Part shown: positions 17,036 through 24,977 of the stretch, in pieces
Numbering within the stretch: position 1 is the first letter of the stretch
Layout of the letters: each line of letters begins with the position of its first letter
NCBI GenBank assembly: GCA_902799355.1
Contig: CADCAG010000005.1
Coordinates: 1 to 64,000, forward strand
Direction: 5' to 3'
From: an uncultured Bacteroidales bacterium
Lineage (GTDB): Bacteria > Bacteroidota > Bacteroidia > Bacteroidales > Bacteroidaceae
DNA: 64,000 nt
The notes under the pieces: generated by a model
What the model was told of the DNA's origin: nothing
Database searches by the model: none
What the model saw: only the letters and a program-made list of their open reading frames with translations
Position numbers and translations under genes: made by a program

Positions 17036-18928
17036 ATGAAGAAATGGACCATCGAAGACTCCAAGGAGCTCTATAACATCAACGGTTGGGGAACCAGCTA
17101 CTTCGGTATTAATGACGACGGTGACATCTATGTCACTCCTTGTAAGGACGACACACAGATAGACCTGCGTGAAGTGATGGACGAACTGGCACTGCGTGAT
17201 GTACAGGCGCCTGTGCTTCTGCGCTTCCCCGATATCTTGGACAACCGCATCGAAAAGACGTGGAGCTGCTTTAAGAAAGCTGCCAAGGAGTACGACTACA
17301 AATCAGAGAACTACGTGGTATTCCCCATCAAGGTCAACCAGATGCAGCCTGTCGTGGAGGAAATCATCTCGCATGGTCGTAAGTTCAACCTCGGCATCGA
17401 GGCAGGCTCTAAACCCGAACTGCATGCAGTCATTGCTGTGCAGTGTCAGAGCGACAGCATCATCATCTGCAATGGCTACAAGGATCAGTCGTACATCGAA
17501 CTGGCCCTGCTGGCACAGAAAATGGGTAAGCGCATCTTCATCGTCGTGGAGAAGCTGAACGAGCTGGACATCATTGCCCGTGAAGCCAAGAAGCTGGGTG
17601 TACGCCCCAATATTGGTATCCGCATCAAGCTGGCCAGCAGTGGCAGCGGCAAATGGGAAGAGAGCGGTGGCGACGCCTCTAAGTTCGGACTGACCAGTGC
17701 TGAACTGCTAGAGGCCCTCGACCTGCTGGAGAAGAAAGACATGAAAGACTGTCTGCGCCTCATCCACTTCCATATCGGTTCGCAGATTACAAAGATCCGT
17801 CGCATACAGACTGCCCTCCGCGAGGCTTCACAGTTCTATGTGCAACTGCACAAAATGGGCTACAACGTAGACTTTGTGGACTGCGGTGGTGGACTGGGTG
17901 TCGACTACGACGGCACACGCTCACCATCGAGCGAGTCATCTGTCAACTATTCTATCCAGGAGTATGTCAACGACTGTATCTATACCTTTGTAGATGCTGC
18001 CAACAAAAACGGACTGCCCCACCCCAACCTGATTACGGAGAGTGGACGTTCGTTGGCTGCTCACCATTCGGTGCTCGTCATCGACGTACTGGAGACTGCC
18101 TCGCTGCCTGAGATGCCCGAGGAGTTTGAGCCTGACGAGAACTCTCACCAGCTGGTAAAGGATCTCTATGAGATCTGGGACAACCTGTCGCCACGCAACG
18201 TCCTCGAAGACTGGCACGATGCAGAACAGATTCGTGAGGAGGTGCTCGACCTCTTCTCCCATGGTATTGTCGACCTGAAGACGCGTGCAGAGATTGAGGC
18301 GATGTACTGGAGTGTGTGTCATGAGATTCACGCCCTCGCCAAGAACCTGAAGCATGTTCCTGAGGAGCTAATGAACATCGACAAACTGTTGGCAGACAAA
18401 TACTTCTGTAATTTCTCGCTATTCCAGTCGCTGCCTGACTCATGGGCTATCGACCAGATATTCCCCATCATGCCCATCCAGCGTCTGAACGAGCGTCCTA
18501 CCCGTAACGCCACCATCCAGGATATTACCTGCGACTCTGACGGAAAGATAGCCAACTTCGCTACCAACCGCCACAACTCACACTCGCTGCCCGTACATAC
18601 CCTCAAGAAGAACGAGAAATACTATCTTGGCGTGTTCCTCGTGGGAGCCTATCAGGAGATTCTCGGTGACATGCACAACCTCTTTGGCGACACCACAGCG
18701 GTACACATCTCCGTCAAGGACGGTAAGTATCATATCGACCAGATCTTCGATGGTGAGACGGTAGAAGAGGTGCTGGAGTACGTACAGTATAACCCCAAGA
18801 AGCTGGTGCGCCAGCTGGAGATTTGGGTGACCAAGAGTGTCAAGGACGGTCGCATCACCTTGGAAGAGGGTAAGGAGTTCCTCTCGAACTACCGCTCAGG
18901 ACTCTACGGTTACACTTATCTGGAATAA
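17036..18928 (+). CDS. speA: Biosynthetic arginine decarboxylase (PLP-dependent)
   Basis: The 630-residue enzyme converts arginine to agmatine, the first step of polyamine synthesis in many bacteria. It has the start WTIEDSKELYNINGWG, the pyridoxal-phosphate Lys in VVFPIKVNQMQP near residue 99, LGIEAGSKPEL, the HFHIGSQI strand, DCGGGLGVDYDG, and the C-terminal VGAYQEILGDMHNLFGDT. Length and motifs match SpeA. It follows aroK after a 39-bp gap filled with a simple repeat. The downstream argB belongs to arginine synthesis, so the pair links arginine supply and use. Confidence 0.95.
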   Translation: MKKWTIEDSKELYNINGWGTSYFGINDDGDIYVTPCKDDTQIDLREVMDELALRDVQAPVLLRFPDILDNRIEKTWSCFKKAAKEYDYKSENYVVFPIKVNQMQPVVEEIISHGRKFNLGIEAGSKPELHAVIAVQCQSDSIIICNGYKDQSYIELALLAQKMGKRIFIVVEKLNELDIIAREAKKLGVRPNIGIRIKLASSGSGKWEESGGDASKFGLTSAELLEALDLLEKKDMKDCLRLIHFHIGSQITKIRRIQTALREASQFYVQLHKMGYNVDFVDCGGGLGVDYDGTRSPSSESSVNYSIQEYVNDCIYTFVDAANKNGLPHPNLITESGRSLAAHHSVLVIDVLETASLPEMPEEFEPDENSHQLVKDLYEIWDNLSPRNVLEDWHDAEQIREEVLDLFSHGIVDLKTRAEIEAMYWSVCHEIHALAKNLKHVPEELMNIDKLLADKYFCNFSLFQSLPDSWAIDQIFPIMPIQRLNERPTRNATIQDITCDSDGKIANFATNRHNSHSLPVHTLKKNEKYYLGVFLVGAYQEILGDMHNLFGDTTAVHISVKDGKYHIDQIFDGETVEEVLEYVQYNPKKLVRQLEIWVTKSVKDGRITLEEGKEFLSNYRSGLYGYTYLE

Positions 18929-18930
18929 CT

Positions 18931-18970
18931 CGAAATATCGAAACATCGGAACATCGGAATATCGAAACAT
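18931..18970. repeat. Five 8-bp tandem units between speA and argB
   Basis: The word CGRAAYAT is repeated five times without gaps (18931, 18939, 18947, 18955, 18963), filling the whole 51-bp junction up to the argB start. Changes between copies are all transitions. Confidence 0.8.
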
Positions 18971-18979
18971 CGATAATAA

Positions 18980-19786
18980 ATGATGAAAGAAAAACTGACA
19001 ATAGTAAAGGTTGGAGGAGCTGTGGTTGAAGACGAACTGCAGCTCTCTCAGTTGCTACGCGACTTTTCTGCTATTGAGGGTCGCAAGGTATTGGTACACG
19101 GTGGTGGTCGTAAGGCCACCAAGATGGCCGAGCGACTGGGCATCGAGACACAGATGGTCAACGGTCGCCGCATCACTGATGCTGCCATGCTGGAAGTAGT
19201 TTCCATGGTGTATGGTGGACTGGTCAACAAGAACCTTGTAGCTCGCCTGCAGGCCAATGGTGTCAACGCCCTCGGACTGACGGGTGCCGATGCTGACGCT
19301 ATCCGCAGCCACAAGCGCTCACCGCTTGTGGTCGACGGTTCCCCCGTTGACTACGGTTTCGTTGGTGACGTAGACCGAGCTGACGGTCAGATGCTGAGCC
19401 GCCTCATCGAGGCTGGCATCACCCCTGTCATGGCTCCGCTGACACATGATGGCGAAGGACATATCCTCAACACCAATGCTGATACCATCGCCTCAGAGAC
19501 CGCTAAGGCACTGGCACCTTTCTATGACGTCACCCTCATCTTCTCGTTTGAGAAGAAAGGTGTGCTTAGCAATCCCGATGACGACGACAGCGTGATACCT
19601 GCTATCACCCATGCTGACTTCGAACGCTATAAGGCCGATGGCACCATTAGTGGTGGCATGCTGCCGAAGATAGAGAATGCCCTCAGTGCTGTCGACGCTG
19701 GTGTCAGTCGCGTCATTATTACGCTAGCTACGGCTATCGATGGTCAACACGGAACAGTCATTACAAAACGGGAACCGCCAATATAG
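18980..19786 (+). CDS. argB: Acetylglutamate kinase
   Basis: The 268-residue enzyme phosphorylates N-acetylglutamate in arginine synthesis. It shows the amino-acid-kinase start (LTIVKVGGAVVED), the HGGGRKATKMAERLG substrate loop, GRRITDAAMLEVVSMVYGG, the GLTGADADAI strand, LNTNADTIASE, and the C-terminal SGGMLPKIENALSAVDAGV. Two adjacent ATGs (18980 and 18983) can start it. The last 43 bp, encoding the tail after GQHGTVI, overlap the 3' end of the convergent histidine kinase gene, so the extra tail TKREPPI is shared with antisense kinase sequence. Confidence 0.94.
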   Translation: MMKEKLTIVKVGGAVVEDELQLSQLLRDFSAIEGRKVLVHGGGRKATKMAERLGIETQMVNGRRITDAAMLEVVSMVYGGLVNKNLVARLQANGVNALGLTGADADAIRSHKRSPLVVDGSPVDYGFVGDVDRADGQMLSRLIEAGITPVMAPLTHDGEGHILNTNADTIASETAKALAPFYDVTLIFSFEKKGVLSNPDDDDSVIPAITHADFERYKADGTISGGMLPKIENALSAVDAGVSRVIITLATAIDGQHGTVITKREPPI

Positions 19787-21768
19787 GCCGTATCAACCAT
19801 GATGTTGCCACCGATACGACGGACCAGGGAACGGGCCACTGTGAGACCTATACCAGTACCGTCGTAGTACTCGTCCAATTGGACAAATTCCTCAAAGATA
19901 CGTTCTGCTTCTTTGAACGGGACGCCGATACCTGTATCCTCGACAGAGAAGAACACACGTCCAGATGATACAGTTATGCGCAAGACCACTTTCTGTTGAT
20001 GGTCGTCAGATGTGCCATGCTGATGTCCCTTTGCAGGAGCCGTGAATTTGCGTGCATTGTCAAGCAACTGCGACAAGGCACGAACAGCAGCAGACAGGTT
20101 GGTCTGAATAGTCGTCTGCTTAGCCTCCGGCGAAACCTGCATGTCGAATGTCAGATGACAGGCATTGGCAATGTTGGAGGAATTAACGGCCTCTGTAGCA
20201 ATCTGTACGGCAGACACCTTGTCGTTACGCTCGATGACGGAATTATTCTTGGCTTCAGAGAGCTCCAACATTTTATTCACAAGGCCAGTAATACGATCGG
20301 TATTCTCCGTAATCTGCCTTTTAAAATCCTCGAGGGTTTCATCGTCATACTGCATGTCTTTCATCGTCAGCACCTGGGTGAACCCCGACAGGATATTGAG
20401 TGGCGTGCGTATCTCGTGGGAAATCTGCTGGATGAAATCACTCTTCATGCGTGACGATTCCTCAGCACGGGCATTGGCTATCTCCAGGTCATGGTAGGCA
20501 GCTTCCAAACGCATGGCGGCACGGTAACGGAAGAACACAAAGAGTCCAAAGGCGAGAACGACGAGACCAAATATGATGATTACCATCCACAGACGTTGAT
20601 CCGACATCGTGGCACGCTGCTCTATCAGTTCCGTTTCCTTTTGCTGAGTCTCATAGATGGTGGCCAGTTCTGCTGCGTCGTCCTGCTTTTGCCAGATGAG
20701 AGCAGAGTCAAGGGCATGACAAATCTGCACTCCCACCGCTATGGTTGTGTCTGTGCGGTGTGCACCTGCATTGGCAAGGTATTTGGGCAACAAGTAAGAA
20801 TGAATGATCTCCAACGACATCTTGACGTCATAACTGGAAAACTGTGCATCCATCAACTGGAAATTATCAGCAGCCTCACGCCAGCGCTCGGCTGTCATCA
20901 GATAGTTGGTGGCCTCCATCTTTCCATCAGCAGTATTCGCATATTTGGTTTGTAAAGCTGCCGAGTAGGCTTTTGCCGCCTCAGCCTTTTTTCCCAACCC
21001 TTCTAAGGCACAAGCCCGATAAAGACATAGTCTGGCCCACTGCTTGTCAACATATTCCTCGCGAACATCAGGATGTTGGCGACACTGTTGTAACATACTG
21101 TCGAAATGGGCAGTCCATTCGTAGGCTTCATGATAGTGGGCTGTCTGAATATACGCATCGACGATAGTGACAATGCCGACAATGGCACTGGTATAGTTGG
21201 CAATAGCTGGATCCGCCTCCGTTACCTGCAGATAATATTGCCGAGCCATGGAGAAGTTATTGGCAGCTTCATCCAGAAGGTTTAATTTCAACTGACAACT
21301 ACCCATGAAGGTCAACAGGTTGGAATAGTCATTATTCATGGTGTAGTTCTTCTCCTTTAATAGCTTGATGGCAGGCAAGGCCACGCGCATGGACTCTTCA
21401 TAGTCTGCCTTCAGATAGAGCAAGCCAACAAGACGGTTAGCCGCCTGTGCGTAATAGTCCAGATCTTCCGCATTGGACACCTTCTGAGAAACCGCATTCT
21501 TCCACTCCATCTCTGCCATTTTCACCTTACGCATTCGTGAATAGGCATAGCCACGCCAGTAGCAAGCCTCCAGCTCAGATAGCGTTCCTTCCTGCTGGTG
21601 CGAGTTGGCCAGACTCAGAATCGAATCATAGTCGCGAGCCTGATAGGCAGCATTCATCAGACTGTCAACCGACATGTGCTGGTGAATGGTTCGATGCTCC
21701 TTGCAAGATACGAACAGCATTACTGCCAGAAGCGAGAATAAAAACGTTGTTTTTCTGAATTCTATCAT
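19744..21768 (-). CDS. Hybrid-less sensor histidine kinase with periplasmic TPR region
   Basis: The 674-residue protein begins with a signal sequence whose end FVSC resembles a lipobox, followed by about 350 residues of TPR-like helices (YWRGYAYSRMRKVKMAE, FMGSCQLKLNLLDEA). One membrane helix follows at about 391-413 (LWMVIIIFGLVVLAFGLFVF), then a coiled coil. The kinase core has the phospho-acceptor His in SHEIRTPLN near 452, the N box LLDNARKF near 570, DTGIGVPF near 612 and GTGIGLTVARSL near 637. It has no receiver or DNA-binding domain, and no response regulator gene is adjacent. It is divergent from a membrane AraC-type regulator, which might be a functional partner; that is inference. 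Confidence 0.9.
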   Translation of the reverse strand: MIEFRKTTFLFSLLAVMLFVSCKEHRTIHQHMSVDSLMNAAYQARDYDSILSLANSHQQEGTLSELEACYWRGYAYSRMRKVKMAEMEWKNAVSQKVSNAEDLDYYAQAANRLVGLLYLKADYEESMRVALPAIKLLKEKNYTMNNDYSNLLTFMGSCQLKLNLLDEAANNFSMARQYYLQVTEADPAIANYTSAIVGIVTIVDAYIQTAHYHEAYEWTAHFDSMLQQCRQHPDVREEYVDKQWARLCLYRACALEGLGKKAEAAKAYSAALQTKYANTADGKMEATNYLMTAERWREAADNFQLMDAQFSSYDVKMSLEIIHSYLLPKYLANAGAHRTDTTIAVGVQICHALDSALIWQKQDDAAELATIYETQQKETELIEQRATMSDQRLWMVIIIFGLVVLAFGLFVFFRYRAAMRLEAAYHDLEIANARAEESSRMKSDFIQQISHEIRTPLNILSGFTQVLTMKDMQYDDETLEDFKRQITENTDRITGLVNKMLELSEAKNNSVIERNDKVSAVQIATEAVNSSNIANACHLTFDMQVSPEAKQTTIQTNLSAAVRALSQLLDNARKFTAPAKGHQHGTSDDHQQKVVLRITVSSGRVFFSVEDTGIGVPFKEAERIFEEFVQLDEYYDGTGIGLTVARSLVRRIGGNIMVDTAYIGGSRFVMTVPC

Positions 21769-21789
21769 CCCTCAATTGTTATTTGCCTG

Positions 21790-21797
21790 CAAAGTTA
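21790..21797 (-). promoter_or_regulatory. -7 box for the histidine kinase gene
   Basis: TAACTTTG on minus, 21 bases before the ATG at 21768. It faces the AraC-type gene's box 41 bp away, so the two genes share a short control region. Confidence 0.6.
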
Positions 21798-21816
21798 CAA
21801 AAAAACATTTCTTTTT

Positions 21817-21846
21817 TTGCTAAAACGGAAAAAAATTGTAACTTTG
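21817..21846 (+). promoter_or_regulatory. Promoter of the membrane AraC-type gene, close to its start codon
   Basis: TTG (21817-21819), 19 bases, then TAACTTTG (21839-21846). The box ends 9 bases before the ATG at 21856, leaving a leader of only about 2-5 bases. Confidence 0.65.
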
Positions 21847-21855
21847 CCATCGAAT

Positions 21856-22935
21856 ATGATACATACAGATATATATTATTGGTACGGACTATCCGCATTG
21901 GTGTACATAGTCACCTGCTGGGTTTTCGCCGCTGTCAGAGGCATCCACAACTGTGGAACCCCCAAAGAGCGCAGAGACTACATCTGGCCAGACCGTAAGA
22001 TGCAGGTAACCGTTTATTTGTGTGCAACAATCCTGTTGCCCTACGTATTGAATCCGCATAGCGAGGCAGCATGGCTCTTGATCAAGTCATACTTCCCCTG
22101 CACCTATTTCTTCTATTTTGGTGCACTGCTGTTTTGCTTCTTCGGTACTGTCAAGCAGTGGAGCAAATGGAAGACAACCACCCGCATAGCAGCCATCACC
22201 ACCACGCTAACCATGTTGCCGCTCATCATTAACGCCTGGTGGCCCTCAGAACTGCTTAGTCCGGAATTCGTCAGCATTTGGGGCTATGTAGTTGTTACGG
22301 TCAGCATTCTTATGATGTGTTATGCATGTGTAGCCTTATGGCAGGTGTGGCAATGGATGGACGAGTCGCGTGACGTCAACTATTCCAACCCGGAAGATTT
22401 TCCCACCGAATATGCCCATCGCGCGTGGCTGGCACCTATTGTGATTACTCCCCTGCTGTGGCCTGCCTATATCTTTGATTCTCCCACTATCATGGCCGTG
22501 CTTTTCATTCCTTTGTCAGCATTCAACATCATATTGCTACTTATCGTAATGCCTGTCTGGCGACGCACCGCCATTCTTTCCGATGTTGGCGAAGTAGAGA
22601 CTGTCATTGATGACGCATCTGACGAGCTGGCAGAGGAACGCACCAATAGGATAGCAGCAGAGATTGAACAGTTCGTAGATACAGAAGGCGCCTATCTGGA
22701 CCCACACCTGAAACTGGAACAGGTCATAGAACGCTGTAGTTTCAGCCGAGGCTACGTATCACGCGTATTCCAAGAACGTTTCGGAGGGTTCTCTGACTAT
22801 GTCAATGGATTGCGCATCGCCTACTACAACCGCTATATTGCCCAGCATCCCAATTCCTCAGCAGAAACAGCTGCAGAGGCAAGTGGATTCACTTCGGCCA
22901 AAGCATACCAAAAGGCAAAAGAGCGACTGTCTTAA
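21856..22935 (+). CDS. Membrane-embedded AraC-type transcription regulator
   Basis: The 359-residue protein has about six or seven hydrophobic helices in its first 230 residues (YWYGLSALVYIVTCWVF, MQVTVYLCATILLPYVL, FFYFGALLFCFFG and others), then a charged linker and a C-terminal AraC-like helix-turn-helix of about 90 residues (LKLEQVIERCSFSRGYVSRVF, FSDYVNGLRIAYYNRY, SSAETAAEASGFTSAKAYQKA). The second helix-turn-helix half, normally FSRxFKK, is here AKAYQKAKERLS. The ATG at 21856 is preferred over the upstream in-frame ATG at 21817, which lies before the promoter box. It probably senses a membrane or external signal and binds DNA while anchored in the membrane. The downstream ECF sigma gene starts after 21 bp. 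Confidence 0.82.
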   Translation: MIHTDIYYWYGLSALVYIVTCWVFAAVRGIHNCGTPKERRDYIWPDRKMQVTVYLCATILLPYVLNPHSEAAWLLIKSYFPCTYFFYFGALLFCFFGTVKQWSKWKTTTRIAAITTTLTMLPLIINAWWPSELLSPEFVSIWGYVVVTVSILMMCYACVALWQVWQWMDESRDVNYSNPEDFPTEYAHRAWLAPIVITPLLWPAYIFDSPTIMAVLFIPLSAFNIILLLIVMPVWRRTAILSDVGEVETVIDDASDELAEERTNRIAAEIEQFVDTEGAYLDPHLKLEQVIERCSFSRGYVSRVFQERFGGFSDYVNGLRIAYYNRYIAQHPNSSAETAAEASGFTSAKAYQKAKERLS

Positions 22936-22956
22936 CCCCAAACAAGACGAAGGCCA

Positions 22957-23475
22957 ATGATTAGTTTCCATACCGATATCCTACCGCTGAAGAACGAGCT
23001 CTACCGCTTGGCGCTCCGCATCACGATGAATGCTGCGGAGGCAGAGGATGTGGTGCAGGAAACCATGATGAAGGTATGGAACCGCCGTGAGCAGTGGAAT
23101 CAGATAGAGTCGATAGAAGCCTTCTGCTTGACTATTTGCCGCAACCTGTCGCTCGACAAGATGCGCCGCATGGACAACCAGACACAATCGCTGGATGCCG
23201 CCTATGACCCCAAAGACCAAGGAGTAGCCGCCAACCCAGAAGAGCAAGCCGTGCAGCGCGACCGCATCCAACTGGTACGCCAGCTCATTAACATGCTACC
23301 GGAAAAGCAGCGTAGCTGTATGCAGCTGCGCGACATGGAGGGCAAGAGCTACAAGGATATCGCTGCCATCCTTGACATCACCGAAGAACAGGTGAAAGTC
23401 AACATCTTCCGTGCTCGACAGACCATTAAAGAACGCTTTCAGAAGATAGAAAATAACGAGAAAATGAAAAAATGA
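22957..23475 (+). CDS. ECF-type RNA polymerase sigma factor
   Basis: The 172-residue protein has sigma region 2 (LYRLALRITMNAAEAEDVVQE, TMMKVWNRREQW, IEAFCLTICRNLSLDKMRR) and region 4 (INMLPEKQRSCMQLRDMEG, SYKDIAAILDITEEQVKVNIF), with no region 1 or 3, as in extracytoplasmic-function sigma factors. It follows the membrane AraC gene by 21 bp. The gene after it encodes a small single-helix membrane protein that is a good candidate for its anti-sigma factor. Its target promoters are unknown. Confidence 0.9.
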   Translation: MISFHTDILPLKNELYRLALRITMNAAEAEDVVQETMMKVWNRREQWNQIESIEAFCLTICRNLSLDKMRRMDNQTQSLDAAYDPKDQGVAANPEEQAVQRDRIQLVRQLINMLPEKQRSCMQLRDMEGKSYKDIAAILDITEEQVKVNIFRARQTIKERFQKIENNEKMKK

Positions 23476-23551
23476 GAAAAAAAAGCGCAGTTTAGTGTAA
23501 CTTTCATTTTTAACAAACGTCTTTGTATATAGAGAACCACAAAAAGTGATT

Positions 23552-24031
23552 ATGGACTACAAGTACATCGAACAACTTATGGAGCGCTACTGGAACGCTG
23601 AGACTACTCTCGAAGAGGAGAGCATCCTGCGTTCTTTCTTCCGCCAGGAGAACATTCCTGCGGAGATGGAGCCCCTGCGCGCCCTCTTTGCTGACGAGGC
23701 AAGCAGCCAGAAGTTAGGCGATGACTTCGATGCCCGTATCATGGAGATGATTAGCAAGGAAGAGTCCGCTAAGACCGTCAAGGCCCGCGAGATCTCACTG
23801 ACACACCGCTTGATGCCACTCTTCAAGGCCGCTGCTGTCGTTGCCATCATCCTTACCATCGGTGGTGCTTTGCAAGCTCCTTGGGACAACAGCTGGAACA
23901 CGCCGCAAGACTACGCCCGTTACCAGCAAGACCTAGACAGCGTAGCTGCCGTCAGTCCCATCCAAGCCGAGAACATGAGCGACAATGCTGTTGACAGTAC
24001 CAGCATCCTCATGGAAAGGTCAAAGAATTAG
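23552..24031 (+). CDS. Small single-pass membrane protein, probable anti-sigma partner
   Basis: The 159-residue protein starts with MDYKYIEQLMERYWNAETTL, a pattern seen at the start of many Bacteroidetes proteins encoded after ECF sigma genes (short helical segment, then EEESILRSFF). A single membrane helix lies at about residues 90-108 (LFKAAAVVAIILTIGGAL), with a short external tail of about 50 residues. No named domain is recognised. Position after the sigma gene and its topology suggest that it holds the sigma factor at the membrane, but this is inference. The ATG at 23552 is used; an in-frame GTG six bases earlier is possible. A strong terminator follows about 100 bp downstream. Confidence 0.75.
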   Translation: MDYKYIEQLMERYWNAETTLEEESILRSFFRQENIPAEMEPLRALFADEASSQKLGDDFDARIMEMISKEESAKTVKAREISLTHRLMPLFKAAAVVAIILTIGGALQAPWDNSWNTPQDYARYQQDLDSVAAVSPIQAENMSDNAVDSTSILMERSKN

Positions 24032-24083
24032 ATTATTTTCTATGCTTTCTCTATATTTACAAATCATGTTTAGTTAAAACACC

Positions 24084-24099
24084 GAAACTGTGAAGTTTC
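24084..24099. other. Short hairpin in the 256-bp gap before radC
   Basis: GAAACT (24084-24089) pairs with AGTTTC (24094-24099). The surrounding sequence from 24032 to 24134 is A/T-rich and holds no gene that I can see. Confidence 0.35.
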
Positions 24100-24134
24100 A
24101 TTTCTCTCAAATTTTTCATAACATACTAACGGAG

Positions 24135-24172
24135 AACGGGCTGCCCATCTGATGAGTCAGAGGCAGCCCGTT
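24135..24172. terminator. Strong hairpin terminator between convergent units
   Basis: AACGGGCTGCC (24135-24145) pairs perfectly with GGCAGCCCGTT (24162-24172), followed on plus by CATTTTAT. It ends the sigma/anti-sigma unit and may also stop radC transcripts from the other side. Confidence 0.8.
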
Positions 24173-24189
24173 CATTTTATGCTACGGCT

Positions 24190-24259
24190 TGGAATGATTT
24201 TTCCACAGCCTGGAATATTTTTTCCACAGTATGGAATAATTATTCCACAGTGTGGAAAA
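24190..24259. repeat. 21-bp tandem dyad repeats with DnaA-box-like words
   Basis: Three units start at 24190, 24211 and 24232 with an exact 21-bp period, and a partial fourth starts at 24253. Each has TGGAA and TTCCA as inverted arms around an A/T core, then CACAG. TTTTCCACA, which fits the DnaA-box form TTWTNCACA, occurs on plus in units 1 and 2 and on minus at 24251-24259; unit 3 has one mismatch. The array lies in the convergent gap after radC. Confidence 0.8.
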
Positions 24260-24287
24260 CAGTTCATTCAACTCTGATTGAAAAGTA

Positions 24288-24977
24288 CTACAACCGTCCT
24301 GTCTCGCGATAGCTAAAATAACTACCATCGGTAAGGATGACGTGATCCATAAAGTGGATGCGCATAAGCTGGCAAGCACGCTGCAGCTGATGGGTCAGCT
24401 CGTTGTCTGCAGTACTGGGGCGCAGGTTGCCAGAGGGATGATTGTGGCAGACGGCAATGACGGTGGCGTTAGCAAGGACGGCCTCACGCAGAATGATGCG
24501 GATGTCAACACTGACCTCGGTAATGCCACCATGTGAGATGCGTAGCTTCTTGATGAGTCGGTTGTTTTGGTTCATCAGCAACAGCCAGAACTCCTCCACG
24601 TCGCAATCCTGCAGAACAGGATGCATGTGGTTGTATATCTTGGTGGCCGTACCTAGGTCTGGGCGCTCCTCAGGCTTCTCCATCTGGCGACGCTTACCCA
24701 GTTCGCAGGCTGCAAGAATCGTGATGGCTTTGGCCTCACCGATCCCTTTGTATTCGCACAACTGGCGAATCGACATTTTGCCCAACGTATTAAGGTTGTT
24801 ACGACAGTCATGCAGAATATCCTGCATCAGGTCAACAGCACTCACCCCAGGCGTACCAGAACCAATGAGAATAGCAAGTAGTTCTGCATCGCTCAACGAC
24901 TGAGGACCATTGTCACGCAGTTTTTCACGGGGTTGGTCATCTTCTGACCAATGAGCTATCGTCAGTCGTTCGTTCAT
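24288..24977 (-). CDS. radC: RadC-family JAB-domain protein
   Basis: The 229-residue protein has the UPF0758 N-terminal helices (WSEDDQPREKLRDNGPQSLSDAEL, LIGSGTPG), a helix-hairpin-helix (YKGIGEAKAITILAACELG) and the JAB/MPN metal motif HNHPSGNLRPSTADNELT near residue 177. The name RadC is historical; its role in repair in vivo is disputed, and members are often linked to recombination or competence. It overlaps the preceding GT2 gene by 4 bp (ATGA) in the efp-GT2-radC unit. A 21-bp repeat array follows its stop. Confidence 0.9.
   Translation of the reverse strand: MNERLTIAHWSEDDQPREKLRDNGPQSLSDAELLAILIGSGTPGVSAVDLMQDILHDCRNNLNTLGKMSIRQLCEYKGIGEAKAITILAACELGKRRQMEKPEERPDLGTATKIYNHMHPVLQDCDVEEFWLLLMNQNNRLIKKLRISHGGITEVSVDIRIILREAVLANATVIAVCHNHPSGNLRPSTADNELTHQLQRACQLMRIHFMDHVILTDGSYFSYRETGRL

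Noticed and set aside
24190-24259. Possible CRISPR array
   Set aside because: Units are 21 bp and contiguous, without unique spacers or cas genes, so it is a tandem repeat.
24182-24379. Minus-strand open frame of 65 codons with a repeated LWxxxS heptad
   Set aside because: The repeat comes from the 21-bp DNA array, the frame overlaps the radC end in another frame, and there is no start signal.
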